A stretch of 64,000 nucleotides of DNA. Source: Gammaproteobacteria bacterium (GTDB taxonomy: Bacteria > Pseudomonadota > Gammaproteobacteria > Steroidobacterales > Steroidobacteraceae). The stretch is taken from NCBI GenBank assembly GCA_018970145.1, contig JAGWWY010000005.1:62001-126000 (forward strand), given 5' to 3'. Of this stretch, positions 11,827-22,141 are shown piece after piece (position 1 is the stretch's first letter; the number at the start of each line of letters is the position of its first letter). Position numbers and translations under genes: made by a program. Below the pieces are notes generated by a model. It was not told where the DNA came from. It saw only the letters and a program-made list of their open reading frames with translations, and did not search any database.

Positions 11827-11832
11827 TATACT
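11827..11832 (+). promoter_or_regulatory. -10 element for the tRNA-Leu transcript
   Basis: TATACT, one base off consensus, lies 15 bases before the tRNA 5' end. It is followed by a fairly GC-rich stretch. No good -35 is visible at 16-18 bases spacing. It falls within the divergent queA-tRNA gap and would also drive the Nudix gene downstream of the tRNA. Confidence 0.4.
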
Positions 11833-11847
11833 TACGTCACGTCCTTA

Positions 11848-11934
11848 GCCGGGATGGCGGAACTGGTAGACGCGCCGGACTCAAAATCCGGTTCTGGCGA
11901 CAGAGTGTGGGTTCGATTCCCTCTCCCGGCACCA
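11848..11934 (+). tRNA. tRNA-Leu (anticodon CAA)
   Basis: An 87-base class II tRNA. The acceptor arm GCCGGGA pairs with TCCCGGC, followed by the discriminator A and an encoded CCA. The anticodon stem CCGGA/TCCGG closes the loop CTCAAAA, so the anticodon is CAA at 11882-11884, reading the leucine codon UUG. A long variable arm and a GGTTCGATTCC T arm are visible. The Nudix start codon is only 11 bases beyond the CCA end. Confidence 0.96.
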
Positions 11935-11945
11935 CCTGATCACTC

Positions 11946-12485
11946 ATGAACTACTGCAGTAATTGTGGCACCGCCGTCGTTGTGCGTATCCCCGAGGGAG
12001 AGCACTTGCCACGCCACGTGTGCCCTGCCTGCCACACGGTCCACTACCAAAATCCCAAACTCGTCGTCGGTTGCATTCCCGAGGACGAGCACGGTCGTAT
12101 CGTGATGTGCCGGCGAGCGATCGAGCCTCGCCATGGGTATTGGACCTTCCCCGCCGGGTTCATGGAAAACAACGAATCGCTGCAACAAGCGGCCGCGCGC
12201 GAGTCTTACGAAGAAGCGCTGGCAGATGTGGAAATCGGCTCGCTGCTGGCGATCGTGCACATCTTGCATGCGCACCAAGTACACGTGTTTTTTCGCGCCA
12301 AGCTACGCGCGCCGCAGATCGGTGCGGGTACCGAGAGCCTCGAGGCACGCATGATTGCCGAGGCCGATATGCCTTGGCGTGACATCGCGTTCGCGAGCAC
12401 CGAGTTCGCCCTGCGACGATTCTTCGAGGACCGGGCAGCGGGCATCGAGCGCCACCACTTCACGGATATAGACCGGCGGGTTTAG
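11946..12485 (+). CDS. Zinc-ribbon Nudix hydrolase
   Basis: A 179-residue cytoplasmic hydrolase, probably acting on a nucleoside-diphosphate-linked compound. Residues 4-30 form a four-cysteine zinc ribbon (CSNCG and CPAC). A Nudix box follows in [20 protein letters not shown]: the Gly-x5-Glu and Arg-Glu-x2-Glu-Glu core is intact, but the late glycine of the consensus is replaced. The zinc ribbon plus Nudix layout is like NudC, though shorter and without its N-terminal half. No Shine-Dalgarno is visible, and the ATG lies 11 bases after the tRNA-Leu, so it may be made from a processed tRNA-mRNA transcript. The substrate is unknown. Confidence 0.85.
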   Translation: MNYCSNCGTAVVVRIPEGEHLPRHVCPACHTVHYQNPKLVVGCIPEDEHGRIVMCRRAIEPRHGYWTFPAGFMENNESLQQAAARESYEEALADVEIGSLLAIVHILHAHQVHVFFRAKLRAPQIGAGTESLEARMIAEADMPWRDIAFASTEFALRRFFEDRAAGIERHHFTDIDRRV

Positions 12486-12517
12486 AGTCTCGCCTTCAGC
12501 TTAGATCGGGGTTGCCC

Positions 12518-12841
12518 ATGACGTTCGTCGTTACCGAGAACTGCATCAAGTGCAAGTATATGGATTGCGTGGAAGTGTGTCCGGTGGATTGTTTCCACGA
12601 GGGCCCGAACTTCCTCGTCATCGATCCCGATGAGTGCATCGACTGCACACTCTGTGAGCCTGAGTGCCCGGCCGAGGCGATCTATTCCGAAGACGAGCTG
12701 CCAGCGGGACAAGATTCGTTCAAGGCGCTCAATGCCGAGTTGTCACGCAAGTGGCCGGTGATCACGGAAAAAAAAGACGCACCAGGTGACGCCAAAGACT
12801 GGGATGGCAAACCCGGCAAACTGAATCTGCTCGAGCGCTGA
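12518..12841 (+). CDS. fdxA: 7Fe ferredoxin FdxA
   Basis: Small electron carrier of 107 residues holding one [3Fe-4S] and one [4Fe-4S] cluster. The first motif [20 protein letters not shown] and second motif [12 protein letters not shown] provide the cysteines, in the arrangement of the Azotobacter FdI/FdxA family. A lysine-rich tail follows. I chose ATG 12518 ([14 protein letters not shown]); a TTG two codons earlier is open but not expected. It converges with dsbC after a 13-base gap. The redox partner cannot be read from context. Confidence 0.93.
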   Translation: MTFVVTENCIKCKYMDCVEVCPVDCFHEGPNFLVIDPDECIDCTLCEPECPAEAIYSEDELPAGQDSFKALNAELSRKWPVITEKKDAPGDAKDWDGKPGKLNLLER

Positions 12842-12854
12842 CGGACGAATCGCT

Positions 12855-13625
12855 TCAGCGCAAGGCGACAGCCGGCTCTAGGCGACGAATCAGCATCGCG
12901 GGCGGCACATAGCCTGCCAACAGTTCGCCGTCTTCGAGAATGATGGCGGGTGTTCCGCGCAGACCGATTTCCTGGCCCAACTCGTAGTCGCGCTGCACCA
13001 TCGATGCGGCGCTGCACTTGCTGCCTTTGATCGACTCGCCGCGCTTCGCGCGCGTCATCGCCTCGGCCTTGTTGGCCGCGCAGGCGACGGCTTGAGCCTT
13101 GTCCCAACCCTCGGAATCCGGACCCATGCGCGGGTAGTAGAGATAGCGCACGCGGATACCGAGCTTGTTGTACTCGGACATCTCCGAATGCAGTTTTCGG
13201 CAGTAGCCGCAATCGATGTCGGTGAACACCGTGATGGTGTGCTTTGCATCTTTGGCACCGAACACCACCATCTGCGCCTCGGGCACCTGACCGATCAGCG
13301 CAAGACGCGCCTCACGACGTCGAGTCTCAGTGAGGTTGTTCTCCGTCGCCAAATCGTAGAGATCGCCATCGAACGCGAATTTCCCGTCGGCGCTCAAGTA
13401 AATGATGTCGGCGCCACGCGTGTATTCAAAGATTCCAGGCAAGGGCGAAGGCCGAAAATCACCGAGTTTACTGCCCGGCATTCTCTTCACCAGTTCGGCG
13501 CGCGGATCGAGTTTCTTTGCGGCGCCTTGGGGCGCGGTTTGTGACCACGCTGGCAGGGCGCTCAGCGCGGCTAACACGATCAACAAGCCGCTGCGACGCA
13601 AGCCTCGGATTATCTGCATTTCCAT
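12855..13625 (-). CDS. dsbC: Thiol:disulfide interchange protein DsbC
   Basis: Periplasmic disulfide isomerase that reshuffles wrong disulfides in exported proteins. Residues 1-29 are a signal peptide (basic start, hydrophobic LLIVLAALSALPAW). A dimerisation domain follows, then a thioredoxin fold with the active site CGYC (139-142) and a cis-proline loop in RGTPAIIL. It has 256 residues, slightly longer than E. coli DsbC. It sits directly downstream of xerD (17-base gap), the same order as in E. coli. The second Met (two codons in) is an alternative start. Confidence 0.92.
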   Translation of the reverse strand: MEMQIIRGLRRSGLLIVLAALSALPAWSQTAPQGAAKKLDPRAELVKRMPGSKLGDFRPSPLPGIFEYTRGADIIYLSADGKFAFDGDLYDLATENNLTETRRREARLALIGQVPEAQMVVFGAKDAKHTITVFTDIDCGYCRKLHSEMSEYNKLGIRVRYLYYPRMGPDSEGWDKAQAVACAANKAEAMTRAKRGESIKGSKCSAASMVQRDYELGQEIGLRGTPAIILEDGELLAGYVPPAMLIRRLEPAVALR

Positions 13626-13642
13626 GCGCCGAAGTTTAACAC

Positions 13643-14581
13643 TCAGCCTCGCGGGTGATGTGTCTCGTGCAGTGCTTTCATGCGCTCGCGCGCCACATGG
13701 GTGTAGATCTGCGTTGTCGACAGATCACTGTGCCCGAGCAGCATCTGCACCACTCGCAAGTCCGCGCCATGGTTCAGTAGATGGGTTGCGAAAGCGTGCC
13801 GCAGGGTGTGCGGCGAGAGAGGCTTGTCGATACCAGCGCTGCGCGCGTGACGCTTGATCAAATGCCAAAACGCCTGGCGCGTCATCGCCACCCCCGCGCG
13901 GGTCGGAAAGAGATGCTCACTAGCGTGTCCCTCAAGCAAAGCAGCACGCCCGCGTTGCTCGAACTGCTGCAGTGCCTCGGCGGCGGCAGCCCCAATCGGT
14001 ACGAGGCGCTCGCGATTGCCTTTGCCCGTCACACGCACGACGCCTTGATTCAAATTCACCTGCGTGTAGCGCAAGTTGATCAATTCGGAGACCCGCAAAC
14101 CGGTGGCGTAAAGCATCTCGAGCATCGCCCGATCACGCAGTGACCGGGGCTCATCGCCCGCAGGCGCCACCAGCAAGGCCTCGACCTCCGCCTCACTGAG
14201 CGACTTGGGCAACCGCCGCCCGAGTCGCGGCGCCGCGATGTCGAGCGTCGGATCGAGGCTGCAATACCGTTCACGCACGAGGTGACGATAAAAACGACGG
14301 AAAGTCGACAACTGGCGCGCGGTCGATCGCGACTTCGTTCCCTGTTCGGCGCGCACCGCCAGATACGCCAGCAGATCCGCCCGCGAGGCTGCCGTGATGT
14401 CGATCGCGCGGAGGGCGAGCCAGCGTTGAAGCGCGAGCAGGTCGGCGCGATACGCCGCTAGCGTGTTCTGCGCGAGACCGCGCTCCATCCACAAGACATC
14501 GAGAAATCGCAGCACGACAGGATGAATCTCGATACCCGAGGGCTCGGGTGCGTCGACGGCGTGTTGTGAGGTGTCGTTCAT
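13643..14581 (-). CDS. xerD: Site-specific tyrosine recombinase XerD
   Basis: With XerC it resolves chromosome dimers at dif. The 312 residues have the N-terminal SAM-like core-binding domain (about 20-105) and a C-terminal catalytic domain with the full set Arg163 (ATGLRVSEL), Lys187 (GKGNRERLVP), His258 and Arg261 (HTLRH), His284 (LLGHSDLSTTQIYTHV) and Tyr293. I chose ATG 14581. The frame is open to 15079 but that part is antisense to the acyltransferase gene. The neighbour dsbC and the LSTTQIYTHV ending support XerD over XerC or an integrase; no attachment-site repeats or phage genes are near. Confidence 0.95.
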   Translation of the reverse strand: MNDTSQHAVDAPEPSGIEIHPVVLRFLDVLWMERGLAQNTLAAYRADLLALQRWLALRAIDITAASRADLLAYLAVRAEQGTKSRSTARQLSTFRRFYRHLVRERYCSLDPTLDIAAPRLGRRLPKSLSEAEVEALLVAPAGDEPRSLRDRAMLEMLYATGLRVSELINLRYTQVNLNQGVVRVTGKGNRERLVPIGAAAAEALQQFEQRGRAALLEGHASEHLFPTRAGVAMTRQAFWHLIKRHARSAGIDKPLSPHTLRHAFATHLLNHGADLRVVQMLLGHSDLSTTQIYTHVARERMKALHETHHPRG

Positions 14582-14617
14582 TGACTTTGCAGTGCTCGCA
14601 CCCAAGGATACCGCGCC

Positions 14618-15379
14618 ATGTCGGAAGGTCGAGACAACCTGCAGCGTGAGTCCGCCCTCGCCTTGATGGGGCGGGTGCTCTACGGCTCCTACGCTTGGCT
14701 CATCTTCGTGCTGATCGCACTCGGTCTGTTGTTGTGGCTGCTGTTTGTGCCGAACGTGCAACGCCGTCGGCACTATGCCGGCGTCGCCGCGCGACTCGTC
14801 ATGCGCGGAAGCTTCCACCCGCTGCAGGTCTCCGGGGCGGAACACCTGCCGCAAGGTCAGTGCGTCGTCGCCGCTAACCACGCGAGCTACATCGATGCCA
14901 TCGTCATCAAGGCCGTGCTGCCTGATCGATTCGCCTATGTTGTCAAACGTGAGATGGCCGCCGTGCCACTGGCGGGTTTGCTGCTCGAACTGCTCGGCAC
15001 CGAATTCGTCGAACGCTTCAACCGGCACCGCGGCGGACTTGATGCGCGCCGCGTGCTTCGGACCGTCTCGGGTGGTCAAGCGCTGCTGTTCTTCCCCGAG
15101 GGCACCTTCGTAGGGGAACCCGGTCTGTTGAAATTCAACAATGGCGCGTTCAAGAGTGCCGTTGCCGCCAACTGCCCGGTTGTTCCCTGCGTGCTACGCG
15201 GCACACGTCGGATCCTGCCGAGTCCGCGATTTTTCCCGAGACCCGGCCGTGTCGAGGTTGAGTTTCTCGATCCTGTCCTGCCTGACGCCGACTTGCCACC
15301 AGAGCAGCGAGTCTCCGCGCTGCGCGAGCACACCCGAGCCGCGATCCTCAAGCGTCTAGGCGAGCCGGATCAAGGCTAA
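14618..15379 (+). CDS. 1-acyl-sn-glycerol-3-phosphate acyltransferase (PlsC family)
   Basis: Inner-membrane acyltransferase, probably making phosphatidic acid from lysophosphatidic acid. The 253 residues show a hydrophobic N-terminal helix (about 26-46), the catalytic NHASYIDA box (HX4D type), the FVERF stretch and the FPEGTF acyl-acceptor box. It starts 36 bases from the divergent xerD start with an AAGGAT ribosome site. A TTGACT hexamer at 14581 could be a -35, but I see no matching -10. Since this family also acylates ornithine lipids and lipid A precursors, the exact acceptor is open. Confidence 0.86.
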   Translation: MSEGRDNLQRESALALMGRVLYGSYAWLIFVLIALGLLLWLLFVPNVQRRRHYAGVAARLVMRGSFHPLQVSGAEHLPQGQCVVAANHASYIDAIVIKAVLPDRFAYVVKREMAAVPLAGLLLELLGTEFVERFNRHRGGLDARRVLRTVSGGQALLFFPEGTFVGEPGLLKFNNGAFKSAVAANCPVVPCVLRGTRRILPSPRFFPRPGRVEVEFLDPVLPDADLPPEQRVSALREHTRAAILKRLGEPDQG

Positions 15380-15387
15380 CGGGATCG

Positions 15388-15406
15388 TGCGCACGCAGGG
15401 TGCGCA
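15388..15406 (+). terminator. Weak hairpin after the acyltransferase gene
   Basis: A perfect 7-base inverted repeat (TGCGCAC / GTGCGCA) with a 5-base loop starts 8 bases after the stop codon. No T-run follows, so it would be at best a weak or Rho-assisted end, or an mRNA-stabilising stem. Confidence 0.3.
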
Positions 15407-15467
15407 GCCGGTGTCGCTTGGCTACACTTGAGGGCTGTCCCAGCCCCCTTGCAGCACAGGTTCAGCT

Positions 15468-16646
15468 ATGTCCGATTCCGTCGTGATCCTCGCCGCGCAG
15501 CGCACTCCGATTGGCGCTTTTCAAGGTGTTTTCTCGCCCGTCACCGCACCGCAGCTTGGTGCCGTCGCCATACGAGGTGCCATCGAGGCGGCGGGAATCA
15601 CTCCGGAACAGGTGGACGAGGTCATCATGGGTTGCGTGCTGCCCGCTGGCCTCGGTCAAGCACCGGCTCGGCAAGCGGCGATCGCCGCCGGCATTCCGAC
15701 CTCGGTGCCCGCTACGACGATGAACAAGATGTGCGGTTCGGCGCTCAAGGCCATCATGATGGCGGCGGATCAGATCCGTGCGGGTGAAGCTGGCGTGATG
15801 GTCGCTGGCGGACTCGAATCCATGACCAACGCGCCCTACCTGCTGCCGAAAGCCCGCAGTGGCTATCGTATGGGTCACGGCGAAGTGCTCGACCATATGT
15901 TCTACGACGGGCTGCAGAGCGCTTGGGATGGGCAGATGATGGGCTGCTTCGCCGAAAACACGGCGGGGCGCTATCAGTTCAGTCGAGCCGACCAAGACGC
16001 CTTCGCGGCAGAATCGGTGCGCCGCGCACTCGCCGCGGTGGAATCGGGTGCGTTCACCAAAGAAATCGTGCCCGTCACGGTCAAGGGCCGCAAGGGTGAG
16101 GTCGTAGTGGATCGCGACGAGACGCCCTTCACCTGCGATATCGCCAAGATCCCGCAACTGAAGCCTGCATTCCGCAAAGATGGCACCGTGACCGCTGCCA
16201 GCTCCTCGTCGATTTCGGACGGCGCTGCCGCCGTGGTGCTTGCCAGCGAATCGGCGGCCGCCAAGATCGGCGCGAAGCCACTCGCCAAGATCATCGCCTA
16301 CGCCAGTCACTCGCAAGAGCCCGAGTGGTTCACCATCGCACCGGTCGGTGCGATCCAAAAGGTGCTTGCACGCACCGGCTGGAAAGCGAGCGATGTCGAC
16401 CTGTTCGAAGTCAACGAAGCCTTTGCAGCCGTCGCGATGTCCGCCGCCAAAGATATTGGGATCTCGGCCGATAAACTCAACGTGAATGGCGGCGCTTGCG
16501 CGCTCGGTCATCCGGTGGGTGCCACGGGTGCTCGCATCGTCGCCACCTTGCTGCATGCACTCATCGCACGCGGTGGGCGTCGTGGTATCGCCTCGCTGTG
16601 TATCGGCGGTGGCGAGGCGGTCGCCATCGCGATCGAGCGCATCTGA
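15468..16646 (+). CDS. Acetyl-CoA acetyltransferase (thiolase)
   Basis: A 392-residue biosynthetic-type thiolase that reversibly condenses two acetyl-CoA to acetoacetyl-CoA. The nucleophile is Cys89 (NKMCGSALKA). The NEAFAAVAM motif, the GGACALGHPVGATGAR motif with the catalytic His, and the C-terminal CIGGGEAVAIAIER motif with the second Cys are all intact. It overlaps no neighbour upstream and is followed after 2 bases by an HSD10-like dehydrogenase. It heads a block ending in acetoacetyl-CoA synthetase, so acetoacetyl-CoA is the shared intermediate. The gene could equally be called atoB or phaA; I leave the name open. Confidence 0.92.
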   Translation: MSDSVVILAAQRTPIGAFQGVFSPVTAPQLGAVAIRGAIEAAGITPEQVDEVIMGCVLPAGLGQAPARQAAIAAGIPTSVPATTMNKMCGSALKAIMMAADQIRAGEAGVMVAGGLESMTNAPYLLPKARSGYRMGHGEVLDHMFYDGLQSAWDGQMMGCFAENTAGRYQFSRADQDAFAAESVRRALAAVESGAFTKEIVPVTVKGRKGEVVVDRDETPFTCDIAKIPQLKPAFRKDGTVTAASSSSISDGAAAVVLASESAAAKIGAKPLAKIIAYASHSQEPEWFTIAPVGAIQKVLARTGWKASDVDLFEVNEAFAAVAMSAAKDIGISADKLNVNGGACALGHPVGATGARIVATLLHALIARGGRRGIASLCIGGGEAVAIAIERI

Positions 16647-16648
16647 CC

Positions 16649-17416
16649 ATGGACATACGCACTGCGAAAGCCGTTATCACCGGCGGCGCGTCCGGTCTCG
16701 GTGCTGGTGTCGGTCGTTATCTCGCGAGCCGCGGCGCGCAGGTCACACTCGTGGATCTGCAAGCTGAAGCCGGTCAAAAGACGGCGGCTGATATTGGAGC
16801 TGCAGCGCGTTTCATCCAGTGCGATGTCACCCATGAAGCTGCGGTCGATAAAACCATGCAGGCCGCGGCCGATGCCATGGGCGGAATCAACTTGCTCGTG
16901 AACTGTGCCGGTATCATCGGTGCCGGTCGCGTGCTCGGGCGCAATGGGCCGATGCCGGGCGACTTTTTCACCAAGGTCATCCACGTCAACCTGATCGGTA
17001 CCTTCCTTTGCGATAAAGCCGCCGCGTCGTTGATGCAGCACAACGCTTCGAACGAAGATGGCGAGCGAGGCGTACTCATCCACACCTCCTCCGTTGCCGC
17101 CTTTGAAGGCCAGATCGGTCAAGCGGCTTATTCAGCCACCAAGGCCGCTCTTGCTGGCATGACGCTGCCGCTCGCGCGCGAATTTGCGGCGTTCGGTATC
17201 CGCGTGATGTCTATCGCACCGGGCATCTTCCACACGCCGATGGTCGGCGGGATGACGCCGGAAGTGCAGGCTTCGCTCGCGAGTCAGATTCCGTTTCCAA
17301 AGCGCCTCGGCCAAGCCGAGGAGTACGCGCGCCTCGTTGAGTCAATCTTCACAATTCCGATGCTCAACGGCGAGACCATCCGTCTCGACGGTGCGATCCG
17401 TATGCAGCCGAAATAG
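16649..17416 (+). CDS. SDR-family 3-hydroxyacyl-CoA dehydrogenase (HSD10-like)
   Basis: A 255-residue short-chain dehydrogenase resembling 3-hydroxyacyl-CoA dehydrogenase type 2. The NAD site TGGASGLGAGV (TGxxxGxG) comes first, LVDLQ gives the acidic residue that favours NAD, then NCAGI. The catalytic triad lies in SSVAAFEGQIGQAAYSATKAAL (Ser, Tyr, Lys), with IAPGIFHTPM after it. I chose ATG 16649, two bases after the thiolase stop; the frame open upstream from 16496 is a shadow of the thiolase. Its place beside a thiolase suggests oxidation of short or branched 3-hydroxyacyl-CoAs. A steroid substrate is possible but not shown. Confidence 0.88.
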   Translation: MDIRTAKAVITGGASGLGAGVGRYLASRGAQVTLVDLQAEAGQKTAADIGAAARFIQCDVTHEAAVDKTMQAAADAMGGINLLVNCAGIIGAGRVLGRNGPMPGDFFTKVIHVNLIGTFLCDKAAASLMQHNASNEDGERGVLIHTSSVAAFEGQIGQAAYSATKAALAGMTLPLAREFAAFGIRVMSIAPGIFHTPMVGGMTPEVQASLASQIPFPKRLGQAEEYARLVESIFTIPMLNGETIRLDGAIRMQPK

Positions 17417-17436
17417 AGCCATCGAGGGGGTTTTCG

Positions 17437-19038
17437 ATGATCGAACGTGACGTCATGGAGTACGACGTGCTCATCGTGGGTGGTGGTCCCGCCGGGCTCG
17501 CTTGCGCCATTCGCTTGAAGCAGTTGCAAGCCGATCTCAATGTTTGTGTGCTGGAGAAAGCCTCGGCCATCGGCGCGCAGGCGCTCTCGGGTGCCGTGCT
17601 CGAGGCGGGTCCGCTCGATGAACTGCTGCCCGGTTGGCGCGACGATCCGCCGGGTATCTGCATCCCGGCCAAGCGCGATGAATTTTCGCTGCTGACCAAG
17701 ACCGGGAAAATCAAATTACCGGTGCCGCCGCAACAGCACAACGACGGTAACTTCATCATCTCACTCGGACTATTGACCCCGAGGCTCGCCGCGCACGCCG
17801 AGTCGCTCGGAGTCGATGTGTTTCCGGGATTTTCGGCTGCAGTGCCATTGTTCAACGACGACGGCTCGGTCGCCGGCGTTCAGATTGGTGACATGGGAAT
17901 CGAGAAATCCGGCGAGCAGGGCCCCAATTTCGCACCCGGTCCTGAGGTTCGCGCTCGCATCACGGTGCTCGCTGAAGGTTGCCGCGGCAGCATCACCAAA
18001 CAACTGATCCAGCGCTTTGCGCTCGACGCCGATTGTGACCCACAAACTTACGGACTCGGCTTCAAAGAATTATGGCAACTGCCAGCCGGACGTGTCGAGC
18101 CTGGTCTGATTCAGCACAGCATCGGCTGGCCGCTCGACACACGTACGTATGGCGGCAGCTTCTTGTACCACCTCGACAATGATCGGGTGTATGTCGGCTA
18201 CGTAGTCGGCCTCGACTACGAAGATCCGCGTCTACAGCCGTTCGAAGCGTTCCAACAATTCAAACATCACCCGAGTATCAAGGCGCTGCTCGAGGGCGGT
18301 GAAATTCTGGCAGCGGGCGCGCGCACCATTTCTGCGGGTGGTTGGCAATCGATGCCAAAGCTCGAGATGCCAGGAGCACTGCTGATCGGCGATGCCGGCG
18401 GTACGCTGAACGTCCCGAAGATCAAGGGTATTCATCAAGCCATTCGAAGTGGCATGCTCGCCGCGACTCATATCGTCGAACAAGCGAGCACGGCAGGTTT
18501 CGATGCACGCTGGCGCGCCTCGCCCGGTGGCCAAGAACTGAAAACAGTTCGCAATATCAAGCCGGGCTTCAAGCGGGGCCTGTGGTTCGGCTTAGTGAAT
18601 GCCGCATTCGAGACCGTGCTCGGCGGTCGCACACCGTGGACGCTGCGCAACACCGCTGCCTACGCCGCGACCAAGAAACTCGACGAGTACGACTCACCCG
18701 ATCGAAAGTGGGTCGAGCGCCATCTGCCGCCTCGAGATCGACTGGCCTCGGTCTTCTTCGCGAACAACTCGCACGAAGAGAATCAGCCGGTGCATCTGAA
18801 GGTTCGCGACACCTCAATCTGCGCAACGACCTGCGCGACCGAGTTCGGCAACCCCTGTCAGAACTTCTGCCCCGCCAACGTGTACGAAATGGTCGACGAT
18901 GGCGCCGGCGGTAAGCGTCTACAGATCAACGCAGCGAACTGCGTGCACTGCAAGGCGTGCGATATCAAAGATCCTTACCAAATCATCGACTGGACCACGC
19001 CCGAAGGCGGGTCGGGACCGATTTACCAGTCGTTGTGA
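17437..19038 (+). CDS. Electron transfer flavoprotein-ubiquinone oxidoreductase
   Basis: Membrane-associated FAD and [4Fe-4S] enzyme (533 residues) that passes electrons from acyl-CoA dehydrogenases, through ETF, to ubiquinone. The N-terminal FAD motif is YDVLIVGGGPAGLACAIR. The central GDAGGTLNVPKIKGIHQAI segment is family-typical. The C-terminal cluster has CATTCATEFGNPCQNFCPA and CVHCKACDIKDPYQIIDW. A GAGGGGG ribosome site precedes the ATG. ETF alpha and beta genes are not in this window. Its presence beside a thiolase and a 3-hydroxyacyl-CoA dehydrogenase fits fatty-acid or branched-chain amino-acid oxidation. Confidence 0.95.
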   Translation: MIERDVMEYDVLIVGGGPAGLACAIRLKQLQADLNVCVLEKASAIGAQALSGAVLEAGPLDELLPGWRDDPPGICIPAKRDEFSLLTKTGKIKLPVPPQQHNDGNFIISLGLLTPRLAAHAESLGVDVFPGFSAAVPLFNDDGSVAGVQIGDMGIEKSGEQGPNFAPGPEVRARITVLAEGCRGSITKQLIQRFALDADCDPQTYGLGFKELWQLPAGRVEPGLIQHSIGWPLDTRTYGGSFLYHLDNDRVYVGYVVGLDYEDPRLQPFEAFQQFKHHPSIKALLEGGEILAAGARTISAGGWQSMPKLEMPGALLIGDAGGTLNVPKIKGIHQAIRSGMLAATHIVEQASTAGFDARWRASPGGQELKTVRNIKPGFKRGLWFGLVNAAFETVLGGRTPWTLRNTAAYAATKKLDEYDSPDRKWVERHLPPRDRLASVFFANNSHEENQPVHLKVRDTSICATTCATEFGNPCQNFCPANVYEMVDDGAGGKRLQINAANCVHCKACDIKDPYQIIDWTTPEGGSGPIYQSL

Positions 19039-19073
19039 TGTGTAGCTGATCGAGGCGCTCGGGGGAAGATCAG

Positions 19074-21035
<1,962 letters not shown>

Positions 21036-21037
21036 CG

Positions 21038-22141
21038 ATGTCTTACGACTCGTTGCGACAGCTCTATCGATCCGCACTGCAGGAGTCGGGTCACACGGAG
21101 GATCCGAAACAACATCAGGTGCTGCAATCCTTCGCGCGGCTGCGTAGCGAACTACTGGATCGTAAACCGAGCGCGTGGCAGCGACTCGGCACTCAACTCG
21201 GGCTGCGCAAACCTGCAACAACTACGCGCGGTCTTTATCTTTGGGGTAGCGTCGGTCGAGGTAAAACTTGGCTTATGGATCTGTTCTACGACAGTCTGCC
21301 GTTCCGAGAAAAGCGCCGCGCCCACTTTCATCGCTTCATGCAATCGGTACACGCTGGGCTGCAGAGACATCGCGAGACGGAGGATCCGTTGCGTGCGGTT
21401 GCCGCCGATCTGTCATCCGAAGTGCAGGTCATTTGCCTCGATGAGCTGTTCGTCACCGATATCGCCGATGCCATGCTGCTAGCGGGATTGTTCTCGCATC
21501 TGGTGGAACGTGGCGTAGCGCTGGTCTTCACATCGAACGTGCCACCATCCGGGCTCTATCGCGATGGGTTGCAACGGCAGCGGTTTTTACCTGCCATCGA
21601 CTTGCTCGAGCGGCATTGCGAGATCGTCGCTCTCGATGGCGATACCGACTATCGACTCCGGCAACTCACTCAGCGGCCCATCTATCTCGATAGCGGCGAC
21701 GCCGAAACACCGACAGCGCTGGACAAGCTCTTTGCCGAGTTGAGTGACGGATTCCGTATCGAGGCTCGCTCGATCGAAATTGAAGGGCGCGATATCCCCG
21801 TCGTGAAGCTCGCCGAGAGAGTCGTTTGGTTCGAGTTCACGGCGCTGTGCGAGGGGCCACGAAGCCAGAACGATTATGTCGGCCTCGCGCGTGAGTTTCA
21901 GACGGTGTTGGTGGCGAACGTACCGGTTTTCGACGTCACCACCGACAACGCCGCCCGGCGCTTTATCGCGATGGTCGATGAGTTCTACGATCGTCGCGTG
22001 AATCTCGTGGTATCGGCGGCTGCGCCACCGACTGAGCTTTACCGCGGCGAGAAACTCGCCTTCGAATTCGAGCGCACCGCGAGCCGGTTGATCGAGATGC
22101 AAAGCGAGGGATACCTCGCGAGCGAACATCGTCCGGGTTAG
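21038..22141 (+). CDS. zapE: Cell division protein ZapE (AFG1-like ATPase)
   Basis: Cytoplasmic P-loop ATPase of 367 residues that associates with the Z ring in E. coli. Walker A is GSVGRGKT (70-77) in LYLWGSVGRGKTWLMD, and Walker B is VICLDE (131-136). The VALVFTSNVPPSGLYRDGLQRQRF stretch with the arginine-finger region is characteristic. It follows the acetoacetyl-CoA synthetase stop by two bases, so it may be read from the same transcript. Its stop overlaps the convergent hslO stop by four bases. Confidence 0.93.
   Translation: MSYDSLRQLYRSALQESGHTEDPKQHQVLQSFARLRSELLDRKPSAWQRLGTQLGLRKPATTTRGLYLWGSVGRGKTWLMDLFYDSLPFREKRRAHFHRFMQSVHAGLQRHRETEDPLRAVAADLSSEVQVICLDELFVTDIADAMLLAGLFSHLVERGVALVFTSNVPPSGLYRDGLQRQRFLPAIDLLERHCEIVALDGDTDYRLRQLTQRPIYLDSGDAETPTALDKLFAELSDGFRIEARSIEIEGRDIPVVKLAERVVWFEFTALCEGPRSQNDYVGLAREFQTVLVANVPVFDVTTDNAARRFIAMVDEFYDRRVNLVVSAAAPPTELYRGEKLAFEFERTASRLIEMQSEGYLASEHRPG

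Noticed and set aside
13643-14581. Phage integrase or genomic-island edge
   Set aside because: The recombinase is a standard XerD beside dsbC, with no attachment repeats, and the tRNA-Leu is intact 1.7 kb away with no duplicated 3' end seen.
14582-15079. N-terminal extension of the xerD frame
   Set aside because: It is antisense to the acyltransferase gene and XerD is full length from 14581.
15462-16556. A 364-codon minus-strand open frame opposite the thiolase
   Set aside because: Composition is Arg/His/Gly-rich, it has no known motif, and the sense strand carries an intact thiolase; a high-GC shadow.
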